From positions 62,001-126,000 of the forward strand of contig CALPMT020000001.1 in the NCBI GenBank assembly GCA_943324745.2: a DNA stretch of 64,000 bases. The letters run 5' to 3'. Origin of the DNA: Chitinophaga pinensis (lineage in GTDB: Bacteria > Bacteroidota > Bacteroidia > Flavobacteriales_D > Crocinitomicaceae). This document shows positions 10,048 to 19,035 of the stretch, in pieces. Within the stretch, counting starts at the first letter, position 1; every line of letters begins with the position of its first letter. A model generated the notes under the pieces. It was not told where the DNA came from and did not search any database. It saw only the letters and a program-made list of their open reading frames with translations. The position numbers and the translations under genes are program-made.

Positions 10048-10683
10048 ATGGAAACTGAAAAAACACACTCAAAAACAAGTGAATTCTTCTACACTAATTG
10101 GTGGTTGTTTTATTTACTAATTTTTATTTTAATTGGTTTACTGTTTTTTGTAGGATGTCATCCGAAAAACACATCCGATTTATCCGTTGTTCATGCAAAA
10201 TTATCTACGTTAGAAGATCAAATTGAATGTGGATTAAAACGCAAAAAAACAATCAATGAAAGATCAGAAGATCAAAGACTAAGGGATGCAGGTGGGCAAA
10301 TCGGTTGTATAAATGCTACTTTATATTGGAATACAGAAGATGATTTAGATTTACATTCAATGGATCCTTACGAGAATCATATTTATTACAGCAATTTTTG
10401 TAAAAGAAGTGATGGTTTTTTCAGTCGTGCTGGTGGACAGATAGATGTAGATATGAATGCTGGTGGGAGTGGATCAAATGAACCTGTCGAAAACATCTAC
10501 TATAAATGTACTCCACCTCATGGAGGTTATAAATTTTTTGTTAATTTTTTCGCTAAAAGCACCCAAAACAAAGAAATACCTTATACTTTAAAAATTAGAG
10601 TAGATGGCGAAGTGGTTCAAGAATTTCAAGGGAAATTTACAACAGAAAAAGAAACGCATTACCTCTATAAATTAGATTATTAA
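10048..10683 (+). CDS. Membrane-anchored DUF2135-like protein
   Basis: The 211-residue protein has an N-terminal membrane anchor (about 18-37, NWWLFYLL...FFVGC), a short heptad-like stretch, then a domain at 85-211 with W-N-T-E-D-D-L-D-L-H, D-V-D-M-N-A-G-G, E-N-I-Y-Y and P-P-H-G-G-Y. That order (DLDLH, acidic D-x-D-x-N, ENI, G-x-Y) is typical of DUF2135, a beta-sandwich domain often found near vWA or secreted proteins. The acidic residues could bind metal. The domain should lie outside the cytoplasmic membrane. The gene follows its neighbour by 2 bp and precedes the protease by 7 bp. The anchor may be a lipobox (VGC), but the long charged N-terminus argues for a transmembrane helix. Confidence 0.75.
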   Translation: METEKTHSKTSEFFYTNWWLFYLLIFILIGLLFFVGCHPKNTSDLSVVHAKLSTLEDQIECGLKRKKTINERSEDQRLRDAGGQIGCINATLYWNTEDDLDLHSMDPYENHIYYSNFCKRSDGFFSRAGGQIDVDMNAGGSGSNEPVENIYYKCTPPHGGYKFFVNFFAKSTQNKEIPYTLKIRVDGEVVQEFQGKFTTEKETHYLYKLDY

Positions 10684-10690
10684 TTTCAAT

Positions 10691-12067
10691 ATGAATGAAA
10701 GTCTAAATCAAAAAAACAAACCTTTTAAGTATGGAGTTGTTTATTATTTAATTATTTTTTGTTATTTCCTTCTAGTGGTTCTTTTCTGGTACCATTTTTT
10801 GGAAAAAAAACAGTTAAATAATTACGATGTACCGTCCCAAAACAGTGTAATTATCCCAATTCAACAAGATGAAGTAAGGATAGATTCATCTTCAAATTCA
10901 TTTATTGTAGAAAACAAACTAAACATAGCTATACTCAATAAATCCAAGACTGTTGAATCGTTTATTAAGTCTTTTAAAACAAAGTATGCAAACCTACACG
11001 CTCAAATAATATACTTTGATACAGTCATTAAACGAATTCAAGTGGAAGTTGATGCAGAAGCAAAAAGCACCCTAAAAAACACGTTAAAATCTAATTTACC
11101 TGAATTTGAATTGCTCGTTTGGGATGAAACAATATTTGAATCCACGAAAACATTTAGTGACCCTGCTTCAAATTCGGGAGAAAAAAGTTGGTATTTAGAT
11201 GTCATTGAAGCACACAAAGCATGGGATATTACTACTGGTAACAAAAAATTAATACTTGCTGTAATCGACAATGGATTTGATGTAAATCATGAGGAAATTA
11301 AGGATAAAATAGTTAAACCTTACAATGTCATAGATCGTACGTCGAATGTAGCTCCTCAAGGTGCTATGAATCATGGTACGCACGTTTCTGCTACTGCATG
11401 CGCATCATCGAATGGAAAAGGAATCGTTGGAATAAGTCCAAAGTGCAAATTAATGCCTATTAAAGTAGAAGATGAAAATGGCATGATAGCATCTACCTAT
11501 ATTGTGGATGGAATTCTTTATGCAATTAAGAACGGAGCAAACGTGATTAATTTATCTCTCGGGAAAATGTTTGGAAATCTTCCATTGTCAGAAGAACAAC
11601 AAAAAGAATTCATAAAAAATCAAGGAAATGATGAATTTCAATTTTGGGATGAATTATTTGAATATGCGAATAAAAAGAATGTTACCTGTGTCATTGCTGC
11701 AGGAAATGAAGCTAATTTAATAGGTTTAGACCCGTTTCAACGTGCTAAATCAACCATCAAAGTTTCTGCAATTGATGAAAATTATAAGCGTGCAGAATTT
11801 AGCAACTTCGGCTCGTTCTCAACGATTAGTGCACCAGGAACACATATTTATAGCGCTAAACCAAATGGAGAATACGAATATTTAGATGGAACAAGCATGG
11901 CGTCACCCATTGTTGCTGGAGCAGTCATATTGATGAAGTCCATAAGACCTAAGCTCACAAATCAAGAAATAATTAAATTGTTGCGAAGTACAGGAAAAAG
12001 CAAAAGTCCTAGAATAGGACCTGTATTACAACTATATAGTTTATTAACAACATTGAAATCAAATTGA
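10691..12067 (+). CDS. Membrane-anchored subtilisin-like serine protease (S8)
   Basis: The 458-residue protein has an N-terminal transmembrane anchor (about 15-36), a 130-residue linker/pro-domain-like region, and an S8 peptidase domain with a complete catalytic triad: D193 (AVIDNGFDVNH), H228 (NHGTHVSATA) and S402 (DGTSMASPIVAG), plus the oxyanion Asn N339 (IAAGNEA). The protease should therefore be active on the outer face of the cytoplasmic membrane. The region at 75-150 resembles an inhibitor I9-type propeptide in position, but I cannot confirm that. It lies 7 bp after the DUF2135 gene in the SrfB/SrfC-like array. No type IX sorting domain is present, so it is held in the envelope and not exported. 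Targets are unknown. Confidence 0.9.
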   Translation: MNESLNQKNKPFKYGVVYYLIIFCYFLLVVLFWYHFLEKKQLNNYDVPSQNSVIIPIQQDEVRIDSSSNSFIVENKLNIAILNKSKTVESFIKSFKTKYANLHAQIIYFDTVIKRIQVEVDAEAKSTLKNTLKSNLPEFELLVWDETIFESTKTFSDPASNSGEKSWYLDVIEAHKAWDITTGNKKLILAVIDNGFDVNHEEIKDKIVKPYNVIDRTSNVAPQGAMNHGTHVSATACASSNGKGIVGISPKCKLMPIKVEDENGMIASTYIVDGILYAIKNGANVINLSLGKMFGNLPLSEEQQKEFIKNQGNDEFQFWDELFEYANKKNVTCVIAAGNEANLIGLDPFQRAKSTIKVSAIDENYKRAEFSNFGSFSTISAPGTHIYSAKPNGEYEYLDGTSMASPIVAGAVILMKSIRPKLTNQEIIKLLRSTGKSKSPRIGPVLQLYSLLTTLKSN

Positions 12068-12096
12068 TTTTTAGCAGATAAAATCTAAAAAAAATG

Positions 12097-12104
12097 TAAT
12101 TTAG
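12097..12104 (+). promoter_or_regulatory. Possible internal -7 promoter element
   Basis: The only gap above 12 bp in the array (61 bp, between the protease and the next gene) holds TAATTTAG, one mismatch from TAnnTTTG, 25 bp before the next start codon. It may give the second half of the array its own transcription. The call is weak. Confidence 0.25.
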
Positions 12105-12128
12105 CGTTTAAAAATTAAATTTCACAAC

Positions 12129-13118
12129 ATGAGTAAAAAACCCGTTTTTGTTACTATTTTATCCTTTATTTTTCTAGTATTTATAATGCTATCCGATTTT
12201 TTGGGTTCCTTATATATTACCGATGGAAATATTGCGTTGAGTATTGTAATTAGTTCCATTATTGTAATCTGCTACTTTTTTGTTATTGAATTACTTGTTT
12301 CCAACAAAGAAGCATTATTTAAGAATAAATTTAAACACTATTCCTTAATTTTCTGGTTGTTCTATGCTTCCCTTGGATTCGGTTCTTTTTATTTCATGAA
12401 TCATTTTTTCAATGTTGAAATTAATTGCAAAGACAATGTGAAACAAGAAGCATTGGGTCGTTTACAAATGCTACAAACCATTTCAAGCGAATACGAAACA
12501 CGCTTAAACAATGACCTAAATAAATTGGAAATTAGTGCAAATTTAAAAATAAGTAAGTATCAAAACCGCCCTACAAATGCATTACGTGCTGAACTAGAGG
12601 CTGCTCCTTATTATATTTCTTCCAGCACGCTAAGTGATCCCGCGAATATGAATGCTTTTGCAATTAGTCAAGTTTCACTGAATGGGGTAAAATCAAAATT
12701 TGAGGCTTATACCCAAATGTTAATGAAAAACATTAAAAATACGGATAGTATTTATCGACCAGTGTTTGATAATTGGAGAAGATTAAGCTTAATTTCTAGT
12801 CTAAACGAAGTTGATGCCTATTTAAAACAAACGAAAGATAGTATCAATATTAAATTGGCAGAATTACCTTTCAATAAGGATACGTTATCTGTAAATGTTG
12901 CAACGACTAAAATACCGTTAGATAGTCCTTCTAAAATTAAAGAGCTATACCCAAATAGTAATAGCTTATTATCAAGTATGATTATTGTTGTAATTCATAT
13001 TTTTCTGCTTATACCTTTCTTCATGCAGGAAATCAGAGTATATAGTTCGAATAAAGCAACTAGTAAAACAAATAATACGACTAATGGACCTTCTTCTGGC
13101 GGTTCCATTGAAATATAA
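12129..13118 (+). CDS. Multi-pass membrane protein with large extracytoplasmic loop
   Basis: The 329-residue protein has three hydrophobic segments near the N-terminus (about 7-25, 33-55, 72-92), a long polar helical region (about 95-280, with many Asn/Lys/Glu), and a fourth segment at about 282-302 (LLSSMIIVVIHIFLLIPFFM). The short C-terminal tail is Ser/Thr/Asn/Gly-rich. The long helical loop between segments 3 and 4 probably faces the periplasm if the N-terminus is inside. No family is recognised. It sits 10 bp before the GTPase-like gene, as expected for a membrane platform for that protein. This is inference from operon order only. Confidence 0.7.
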   Translation: MSKKPVFVTILSFIFLVFIMLSDFLGSLYITDGNIALSIVISSIIVICYFFVIELLVSNKEALFKNKFKHYSLIFWLFYASLGFGSFYFMNHFFNVEINCKDNVKQEALGRLQMLQTISSEYETRLNNDLNKLEISANLKISKYQNRPTNALRAELEAAPYYISSSTLSDPANMNAFAISQVSLNGVKSKFEAYTQMLMKNIKNTDSIYRPVFDNWRRLSLISSLNEVDAYLKQTKDSINIKLAELPFNKDTLSVNVATTKIPLDSPSKIKELYPNSNSLLSSMIIVVIHIFLLIPFFMQEIRVYSSNKATSKTNNTTNGPSSGGSIEI

Positions 13119-13128
13119 TATATAATAC

Positions 13129-14328
13129 ATGAACGCAATTCAAAAACAACAATTATTACAGAATGTGAATCAAATTGATTTAGTAGTTCTTAAAAGCATA
13201 TTGGATCAGGGTTTTATTACATTGGATGAATTTAAAGAAGCAGGACTTGATTACAACAAAGTAGAAGAGTTAGATTCTATAAATAAGATTAAAGAACAGG
13301 TAACTTTTAATGCGTCTGAAAAACAAAATGTACTCAATGCAATAAATAACAATCAAAGTACAGTAGATGAAATTCAAATGAATTTATCTAACGGAATAAT
13401 TACACTCGCAGATTTACAACAAAGCACAAATTTGTCTCCAAAGTCCATTCAACTATTAACAAACTTAAATAGTGCTGGTAGAACGACTATTTTTAAAAGG
13501 ATTGAAGATTTACCTCCAATGGAAGAAGGTAAAACGGATGTGTACTTTGTGGGGGTGCCTGGTTCTGGAAAATCAACAATTTTATCTGGATTGTTGTATA
13601 TGGCACACAAAAAAGGGTTATTATTAAATAATAGTCATAATCAAGGAGGTGCTCAATACCAAGATTTGTTGATCAATGACATGCGAAAAGGATTACTACC
13701 CGCTGCAACAGCTTCTGGTTCTTATAATTACATTCCATTATCTCTACAAGGAGAAGATGGCGCACATCCATTGAATGTAGTCGAAGTACCAGGTGAAAAT
13801 TACAACCAAATGTATAACAATGGAGATGTAGCCTCTTTCTTAAATTACATTAATAACGACAACAAGAAGATCATCATATTTGTCATTGATTCTTTAGTAC
13901 ATAATGAAGGATATGTGAATAACGCGAATCAATTAGACCAATCGTTGGTATATGCAAACATTTTGGAACTATTTAGATCGAATCAAGTACTAGAGAAAAC
14001 AGATTCGGTATACATTGTTGTAAATAAATTCGATGCAATTAAAAATACGCGCTATTTTGGGGATCCTAGACCAGACACGGAATTAGCATTAGACTTTGTG
14101 CAAGATGAATTTTTAGCGTTTATCAATAATTGTAAAAATGCGAGAGAAAATTCAAAAAATCAATTCAAAATCAAAATCATTCCTTTCTCTATTGGTGATG
14201 TTCAATTGTCCACATTTGTGAACTACATTAATGAAGAATTTTGTTTCAATTTATTGAATAACATTATCAATGATTCATTTATACAAAAAGGCGGTAAAAG
14301 CAGTAAAGGTTGGAGAATATTTAATTAA
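13129..14328 (+). CDS. P-loop GTPase-like protein
   Basis: The 399-residue protein has a helical N-terminal region (about 1-130) with two repeated units (GFITLDEFKEAGLDYNKVEEL and GIITLADLQQSTNLSPKSIQL). A GTPase domain follows: Walker A G142-VPGSGKST-150, a G3-like VEVPGEN at 218-224, a hydrophobic strand IIIFVIDS at 248-255, and the G4 motif NKFD at 299-302. G4 supports guanine specificity. No membrane segment is present. It resembles the double-GTPase-type proteins predicted in bacterial conflict systems, but that subfamily call is uncertain. It lies between two membrane-protein genes with 10-bp and 2-bp gaps, suggesting a membrane-recruited switch. Confidence 0.8.
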   Translation: MNAIQKQQLLQNVNQIDLVVLKSILDQGFITLDEFKEAGLDYNKVEELDSINKIKEQVTFNASEKQNVLNAINNNQSTVDEIQMNLSNGIITLADLQQSTNLSPKSIQLLTNLNSAGRTTIFKRIEDLPPMEEGKTDVYFVGVPGSGKSTILSGLLYMAHKKGLLLNNSHNQGGAQYQDLLINDMRKGLLPAATASGSYNYIPLSLQGEDGAHPLNVVEVPGENYNQMYNNGDVASFLNYINNDNKKIIIFVIDSLVHNEGYVNNANQLDQSLVYANILELFRSNQVLEKTDSVYIVVNKFDAIKNTRYFGDPRPDTELALDFVQDEFLAFINNCKNARENSKNQFKIKIIPFSIGDVQLSTFVNYINEEFCFNLLNNIINDSFIQKGGKSSKGWRIFN

Positions 14329-14330
14329 TT

Positions 14331-15758
14331 ATGAGCACAAATAGAATAGGTATAATTATCCAAGGAACTTTAAGTGGACTTACTAATTTAGTAGTTAGTC
14401 CGAATATGGCTACCCTTCTTGAAAGTCCAGTAGTAAAACCAAGTTTGCTTGATGAACGAAATGAAATTGCACAATTTGCAAGAAATACAAATGTATATTC
14501 CTTGGAAAATAATGCGCACTTAAACATTTTCTCAATTATTCTAACGGACAAATTAGATGCTTTCAAAAGAGCAGGATATGTAGCGATCCGTTTGTATTTT
14601 CCAAATGGAGTTGTCTGTCAACAACCAATCGTAGAAATTTTAAATCAATTAAAGGAAAAATACGAAGAGATTGCAAAAAATAACACGGGTAATTTTGAAA
14701 TGTATGCGAATCAATTCTTAGAGATTGTTGCTGCAATACAAACGACCAATGGTACTCCTAGTACAAATTTAGGAATGCAAAAAAAGGCGTGTTTTGGTTT
14801 TGATGTCAATACGGAAAATGTATCACAAAAAATTCAAACGCTTACAGCTGCATCCTATTTTTCAAAGATTTATGGAGTCCCTGTAAATTTATTAGGTAAC
14901 TTAACTCAAAATGGCTACATAGATATATCACATGTGACTTTCCACAAAGTGACCATCAATGGAATGTTTCAATTGGTTCAAAATGTAACTGTCAATAACC
15001 AATCAATCGTATTTGATAAAAATAATTTTAGTCTAGAATTAAAGGTCTTAGGATCAGATCAAATTCTAATCAATTACAAAGATGGTAGAACGGAACAAGT
15101 TCCTCCACAAAAAGTATTTCACAGTATTACACAACAACAACATCAACAACAAAGACCTCAAGTACACCAACACCCAAAACAAGTAGGCTCAATGAACAAA
15201 AATAATTTATTGTTTATAGGTGGGTTAGTTGTAGTATTGAGTTTGGCGCTTTATATCTTTTGGCCAAAAGGTGAAGAAATAATTATTAAAAATAGTAGCT
15301 CAAACAAAAAAACAAAAAGTGAAGTAATCATTATTGATACATTCAGTCAAGATAAAAAGAAATACATTATAAATGGTGATGTACTTGAATACATCGTTGA
15401 CAAAACTTTCAAGAAAAATTATATTTGGGAAAATGCTGACAGTACAGGACAAAATAACGTACTTAAATTCAGTGTTTACAAAAAAACATTTGGTGTTTTG
15501 AGACCTGACAAGGTTATCATTACCACAGATTTACCAGATGTTTACAGAAATTTTAATCTTGATCCCAACGAAATTAAAACCATAATGGATAGTTTAATTT
15601 CACGAAATAATAACTCAGAAAATCAGACTAACTCCAAGCAAAACAATTCCCCTTCTAATACTAAGATCCAAAGTCCTACACCTACAATTCCTGTAAAATC
15701 AAAGTCTCCAGTTGCAGGGAAAACAAAAACAGAAACTAAGGAAGCAGATAATTTTTAA
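14331..15758 (+). CDS. Single-pass membrane protein, probable GTPase partner
   Basis: The 475-residue protein has no signal peptide. The N-terminal 260 residues form a soluble domain, predicted cytoplasmic, with alternating strands (RAGYVAIRLYFPNG). A Gln/His-rich linker (QQQHQQQRPQ) at about 266-285 precedes a membrane segment at about 292-311 (LLFIGGLVVVLSLALYIFW). The external part (about 320-430) has the pattern of a small folded domain, and the C-terminus is a Ser/Asn/Pro/Thr/Lys-rich low-complexity tail. It starts 2 bp after the GTPase-like gene, so the two are probably made together and the cytoplasmic domain may bind that GTPase. No known family was recognised with confidence. Confidence 0.7.
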   Translation: MSTNRIGIIIQGTLSGLTNLVVSPNMATLLESPVVKPSLLDERNEIAQFARNTNVYSLENNAHLNIFSIILTDKLDAFKRAGYVAIRLYFPNGVVCQQPIVEILNQLKEKYEEIAKNNTGNFEMYANQFLEIVAAIQTTNGTPSTNLGMQKKACFGFDVNTENVSQKIQTLTAASYFSKIYGVPVNLLGNLTQNGYIDISHVTFHKVTINGMFQLVQNVTVNNQSIVFDKNNFSLELKVLGSDQILINYKDGRTEQVPPQKVFHSITQQQHQQQRPQVHQHPKQVGSMNKNNLLFIGGLVVVLSLALYIFWPKGEEIIIKNSSSNKKTKSEVIIIDTFSQDKKKYIINGDVLEYIVDKTFKKNYIWENADSTGQNNVLKFSVYKKTFGVLRPDKVIITTDLPDVYRNFNLDPNEIKTIMDSLISRNNNSENQTNSKQNNSPSNTKIQSPTPTIPVKSKSPVAGKTKTETKEADNF

Positions 15759-15769
15759 AAAAATAGCGT

Positions 15770-16444
15770 ATGAAAACAAACTACAAACAATTAATAGGAA
15801 TACTACTAACGGGTTTTGGAATCATCATTTTAATGCTTGTTTTCGAAAATATTGGTATTGGTTCTATGGCAAGTATTGGAAAAGAAAGTGGCAATTCATT
15901 TCAGGAACTGCAAACAGAAATAGATAAGATTCCTAGTAATAATTGGGATGCAACTGGGTATTCAACATTGGCGGCAAAAATACACACTTCAAAAGCAAAT
16001 GGATTTATCACAGAAGATGTAGAAATTGATCTACAAAAGAAGCTAGATTTATATTATTTAAATAAAGTGATTGAAACTACGGAAAGATACCTTCACACAT
16101 CGAATGGAGATTACAATAAAATCAATAAAGTATTAGCTCAATTACAAAAATCGATAACAATTTCAGCAGATGATAAACAAAAAATTTCGGTAGCATTAAA
16201 CACCCTTGATGCATTTAATTATTACACTTCAATTTTACCTAACGAAATATCTTCGTTTATAAATAATGGTGTTTCAAATTTTGATGAAAATAAATGTAAT
16301 AACTTGGTGAATAAAATTGATAATTTAAATGGATTATTAGTTCCTTATTCAAATAATTCTAAAATTCAAAACATCAAACAAAATTCAAGAACTGCTTTAT
16401 TGCAATTTCAAGGAGAATTCGTTTCAAATCAAATAACTTGGTAA
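15770..16444 (+). CDS. Membrane-anchored helical protein of unknown function
   Basis: The 224-residue protein has one N-terminal hydrophobic segment (about 7-27, LIGILLTGFGIIILMLVFENI) and then a mostly helical, Asn/Lys/Ser-rich region predicted outside the membrane. No motif or family is recognised. Its stop codon overlaps the next gene's ATG (TAATG at 16442-16446), showing tight coupling with the downstream coiled-coil protein. It belongs to the SrfB-led array by strand and spacing (11 bp from the preceding gene). Confidence 0.65.
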   Translation: MKTNYKQLIGILLTGFGIIILMLVFENIGIGSMASIGKESGNSFQELQTEIDKIPSNNWDATGYSTLAAKIHTSKANGFITEDVEIDLQKKLDLYYLNKVIETTERYLHTSNGDYNKINKVLAQLQKSITISADDKQKISVALNTLDAFNYYTSILPNEISSFINNGVSNFDENKCNNLVNKIDNLNGLLVPYSNNSKIQNIKQNSRTALLQFQGEFVSNQITW

Positions 16445-17430
16445 TGAAAAAAAATATTTTATTGCTCATTTTTTCGTTTGCACTCAACTCTTTTTTTTCT
16501 CAAGATTCAGATTTAGTGCAATGCATCAAGAAAAACATTAAAATTGAAAGTGTTAATGATAGTCTAACTAAACTCATTATTTCCATCAAAAACGATCAGA
16601 AAGAATTAACTGCCAAACTTGAAGATGAAAAAAAATCATTGGAAGTTGAGAGAAAATCATTGGAAGACTTAAAAAAAGAAAATAAAAAACTAAAAGATGA
16701 TCTCGCTGATATTAAAAAAACATCCTATTCCAAGACCGAATATACGAATGCAATAGCAAAAAAAGACCAGGTAATAGATGCCTTAAAAATTGAATTTAAA
16801 GAGCTTGAAGAACAGTTAAAACGTGAGAATAAAAAATTAGCAGATAACAATAAATCCACGCTTTCGATTTTATCCGAAATGAATGGTACATTTTTTGAAA
16901 AAAAAATAAGAGATAATTACACACTTGATTATATTAAAAATCATCCTTTTAAAAGAGAAGATAGTTTAACCTTTAAAAAGTATGATGCTATGATTGTTTC
17001 GTTAAATGCAGATCCTTCCATGGAGGAATTAAAATCAAGTAAAATACTTGAAAAAGCCGCTGTTTACAATGACTACTATTTTAATTTACTAGATGTATAT
17101 GCGACACTAGATTTTGAATACGATTCAGTAAAGGTTGCTAAATCTTTATTGAAAATGAATAGTATAAATATCCCGGCTGAATTTGAAGGTTTATTAATTA
17201 GCAAAATAGAAATTAATCAAAGATTGACCGAATATTGTAAAATTCAAGCCGATTTATTTAAAAATTTAAAAACAACAGATAAAATTCAAGATAAAAATCA
17301 GAGATTTAATAAAATTGTTTCTGTTTCTAAATTAGATAAATTCAAACACTATAAATATCTTAGAGAGACTATTTTACAATATGCAACTGAAAAATTTGAT
17401 TTAACTGAAACTAATTGTACATCGAAATAA
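16444..17430 (+). CDS. Secreted coiled-coil protein of unknown function
   Basis: I chose the ATG at 16444, not the upstream in-frame TTG at 16438, because it directly begins a good signal peptide (MKKNILLLIFSFALNSFFSQ). The mature part starts with a strongly charged coiled coil at about 40-135 (DEKKSLEVERKSLEDLKKE). A helical domain of about 190 residues follows. No family is recognised. The start overlaps the upstream stop and the FISUMP gene begins 1 bp after this stop. A periplasmic spacer or scaffold is plausible. The coiled-coil-plus-domain layout is like the secreted protein at 45892-46950, though I see no clear sequence identity. Confidence 0.7.
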   Translation: MKKNILLLIFSFALNSFFSQDSDLVQCIKKNIKIESVNDSLTKLIISIKNDQKELTAKLEDEKKSLEVERKSLEDLKKENKKLKDDLADIKKTSYSKTEYTNAIAKKDQVIDALKIEFKELEEQLKRENKKLADNNKSTLSILSEMNGTFFEKKIRDNYTLDYIKNHPFKREDSLTFKKYDAMIVSLNADPSMEELKSSKILEKAAVYNDYYFNLLDVYATLDFEYDSVKVAKSLLKMNSINIPAEFEGLLISKIEINQRLTEYCKIQADLFKNLKTTDKIQDKNQRFNKIVSVSKLDKFKHYKYLRETILQYATEKFDLTETNCTSK

Positions 17431-17431
17431 T

Positions 17432-18628
17432 ATGACAAAATCAATAAATCGTTTAATTATTTTTTCAATAGCTTTAATGGTATTAAATGCATGTAAAAAG
17501 TTAGACAAGATAGCTAAGATACCAACTGTTACAGTTTTAGGTCCCACTCAAATCAAAAATACTTCTATTACGGTTGAGGGGCAAATGAAGTGGAATGGAG
17601 ATAGTCCTATTTTATCTCAAGGAGTTTGTTTTGGAACAAAAGAATTGCCAAGTATCACTGATACAATAAAATTAGTCAATAAAGAATTAGAGAAATTTAC
17701 GATATTGATTGATAGCTTAAAAAACAATACTACCTATTACGTTCGAGTATTTGCTAAAAACAGCGCTGGAGTATCCTACAGTGAGCAACTTATAGCTAAG
17801 ACAACAAATGTGGAAACACAATTAGCAAGTGTTCAGACAAATTCAGCAGTATATGTGACAGATTCCTCGGTAAAACTTTCTGGTAAAGTTACCAACGATG
17901 GTGACGCAGCAATTTTGTCCAAAGGATTTTGTATTTCAACAAACATACAACCCACTATATACGATTTAAAGTTAGAAGTGAAAAATTCAAGTGCAGATTT
18001 TAGCGGCGAAATTTTCGGGTTAAAAAACAATACTACTTATTATGTAAGAACGTATGTTACGAATTCGAAAGGAATAAATTACGGGAATGAGCAAGTAATT
18101 AAAACGTATCATGCTTATGCTTATGACATCGAAGCAAATAAATATGGGGTAGTAAATATAGGTGATCAATATTGGTTAGCTGAAAATTTAAAAACTACTA
18201 AATATACGGATGGTACTGCTATCAACACCAACTCCATTTATATGTCTTCAGATTATGGTGTTTATTACAGTCGTCAAATTAATATTGACAAGGTTTGTCC
18301 TGTAAATTGGCATTTACCTTCTGTGAGTGATTGGACAGCGTTGATAAACTATCTAGGAGGTTCTAATGTTGCTGGAGGTAAACTGAAGGAAAGTAATTTA
18401 AAGGAGTGGAAAACACCAAATACAGATGCTTCTAATAGTTTTATGTTTTCAGCAAGACCAACAGGTATCAATGGCACCCAAAACGTAGGTGAAAGTGCTT
18501 ATTTTTGGTCATCCGAATTAGGTAACTATTTCCCTAAAAGCTTAAAACTTGATAACAATTCAGGCTCTGCAGTTTTGACACCTATCTTTGACCAAGATAA
18601 ACTAGTTATAAGATGTGTCAAAAATTAA
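17432..18628 (+). CDS. FISUMP-domain lipoprotein with Fn3-like repeats
   Basis: The 398-residue protein has a lipoprotein signal (ALMVLNAC, Cys near 21). Two Fn3-like repeats follow (about 35-130 and 131-225), each ending in NNTTYYVR(V/T)(F/Y). A C-terminal FISUMP domain (Fib_succ_major, TIGR02145) at about 235-398 shows VNIGDQYWLAENLKTTKYTDG, CPVNWHLPSVSDWTALINYLGG and AYFWSSE. FISUMP proteins are frequent surface proteins in Bacteroidota/Fibrobacteres. The gene closes the ten-gene array, 1 bp after its neighbour. It may be the outer-membrane or surface end of the system. Whether it is exposed outside the cell cannot be told from the sequence. Confidence 0.85.
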   Translation: MTKSINRLIIFSIALMVLNACKKLDKIAKIPTVTVLGPTQIKNTSITVEGQMKWNGDSPILSQGVCFGTKELPSITDTIKLVNKELEKFTILIDSLKNNTTYYVRVFAKNSAGVSYSEQLIAKTTNVETQLASVQTNSAVYVTDSSVKLSGKVTNDGDAAILSKGFCISTNIQPTIYDLKLEVKNSSADFSGEIFGLKNNTTYYVRTYVTNSKGINYGNEQVIKTYHAYAYDIEANKYGVVNIGDQYWLAENLKTTKYTDGTAINTNSIYMSSDYGVYYSRQINIDKVCPVNWHLPSVSDWTALINYLGGSNVAGGKLKESNLKEWKTPNTDASNSFMFSARPTGINGTQNVGESAYFWSSELGNYFPKSLKLDNNSGSAVLTPIFDQDKLVIRCVKN

Positions 18629-19035
18629 TAAACGTAATCAAGACATAAATATTTCGTACAAGTTAAAGTCGAAACTGCACTAGGATTCGTTGAACCATCT
18701 GGTTACAGTTATGACTCTGCAATCAAAGTATAATACGAGGTATTAAAACAAATTTGTTTTCAATTTATGAGTTTGAGTTGAGTTCAATCCTTTAAGTGTT
18801 CCTTCAAATAACTAATTTCATTGTAGGTTATACTCTTTTCGTAGAAAGGTTTAGAAATATCAATTTGCCTTCACGTTTATCGTTAACTTTTGATTTTGTG
18901 GTCTGGTTTAAGGGTTTTATATTATACGTTACCGTAGACTATCTTAGGTAGCTATATTTTGGATAGGTTTAACTTTGAGTGGATGCACATGAAACAGTAA
19001 TAATCAAACAATGAACGCATTAAATCTGTAATTAA
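18629..19035. other. Gene-free interval after the FISUMP gene
   Basis: There is no start-to-stop gene here. A short open stretch without a start codon at about 18644-18733 (…VETALGFVEPSGYSYDS…, ending at TAA) could be the tail of a lost gene, but it is too short to support. No clear terminator was seen. Confidence 0.4.

Noticed and set aside
18644..18733. Short open stretch (VETALGFVEPSGYSYDS)
   Set aside because: No start codon and only about 25-30 residues; possible gene tail but not supportable.
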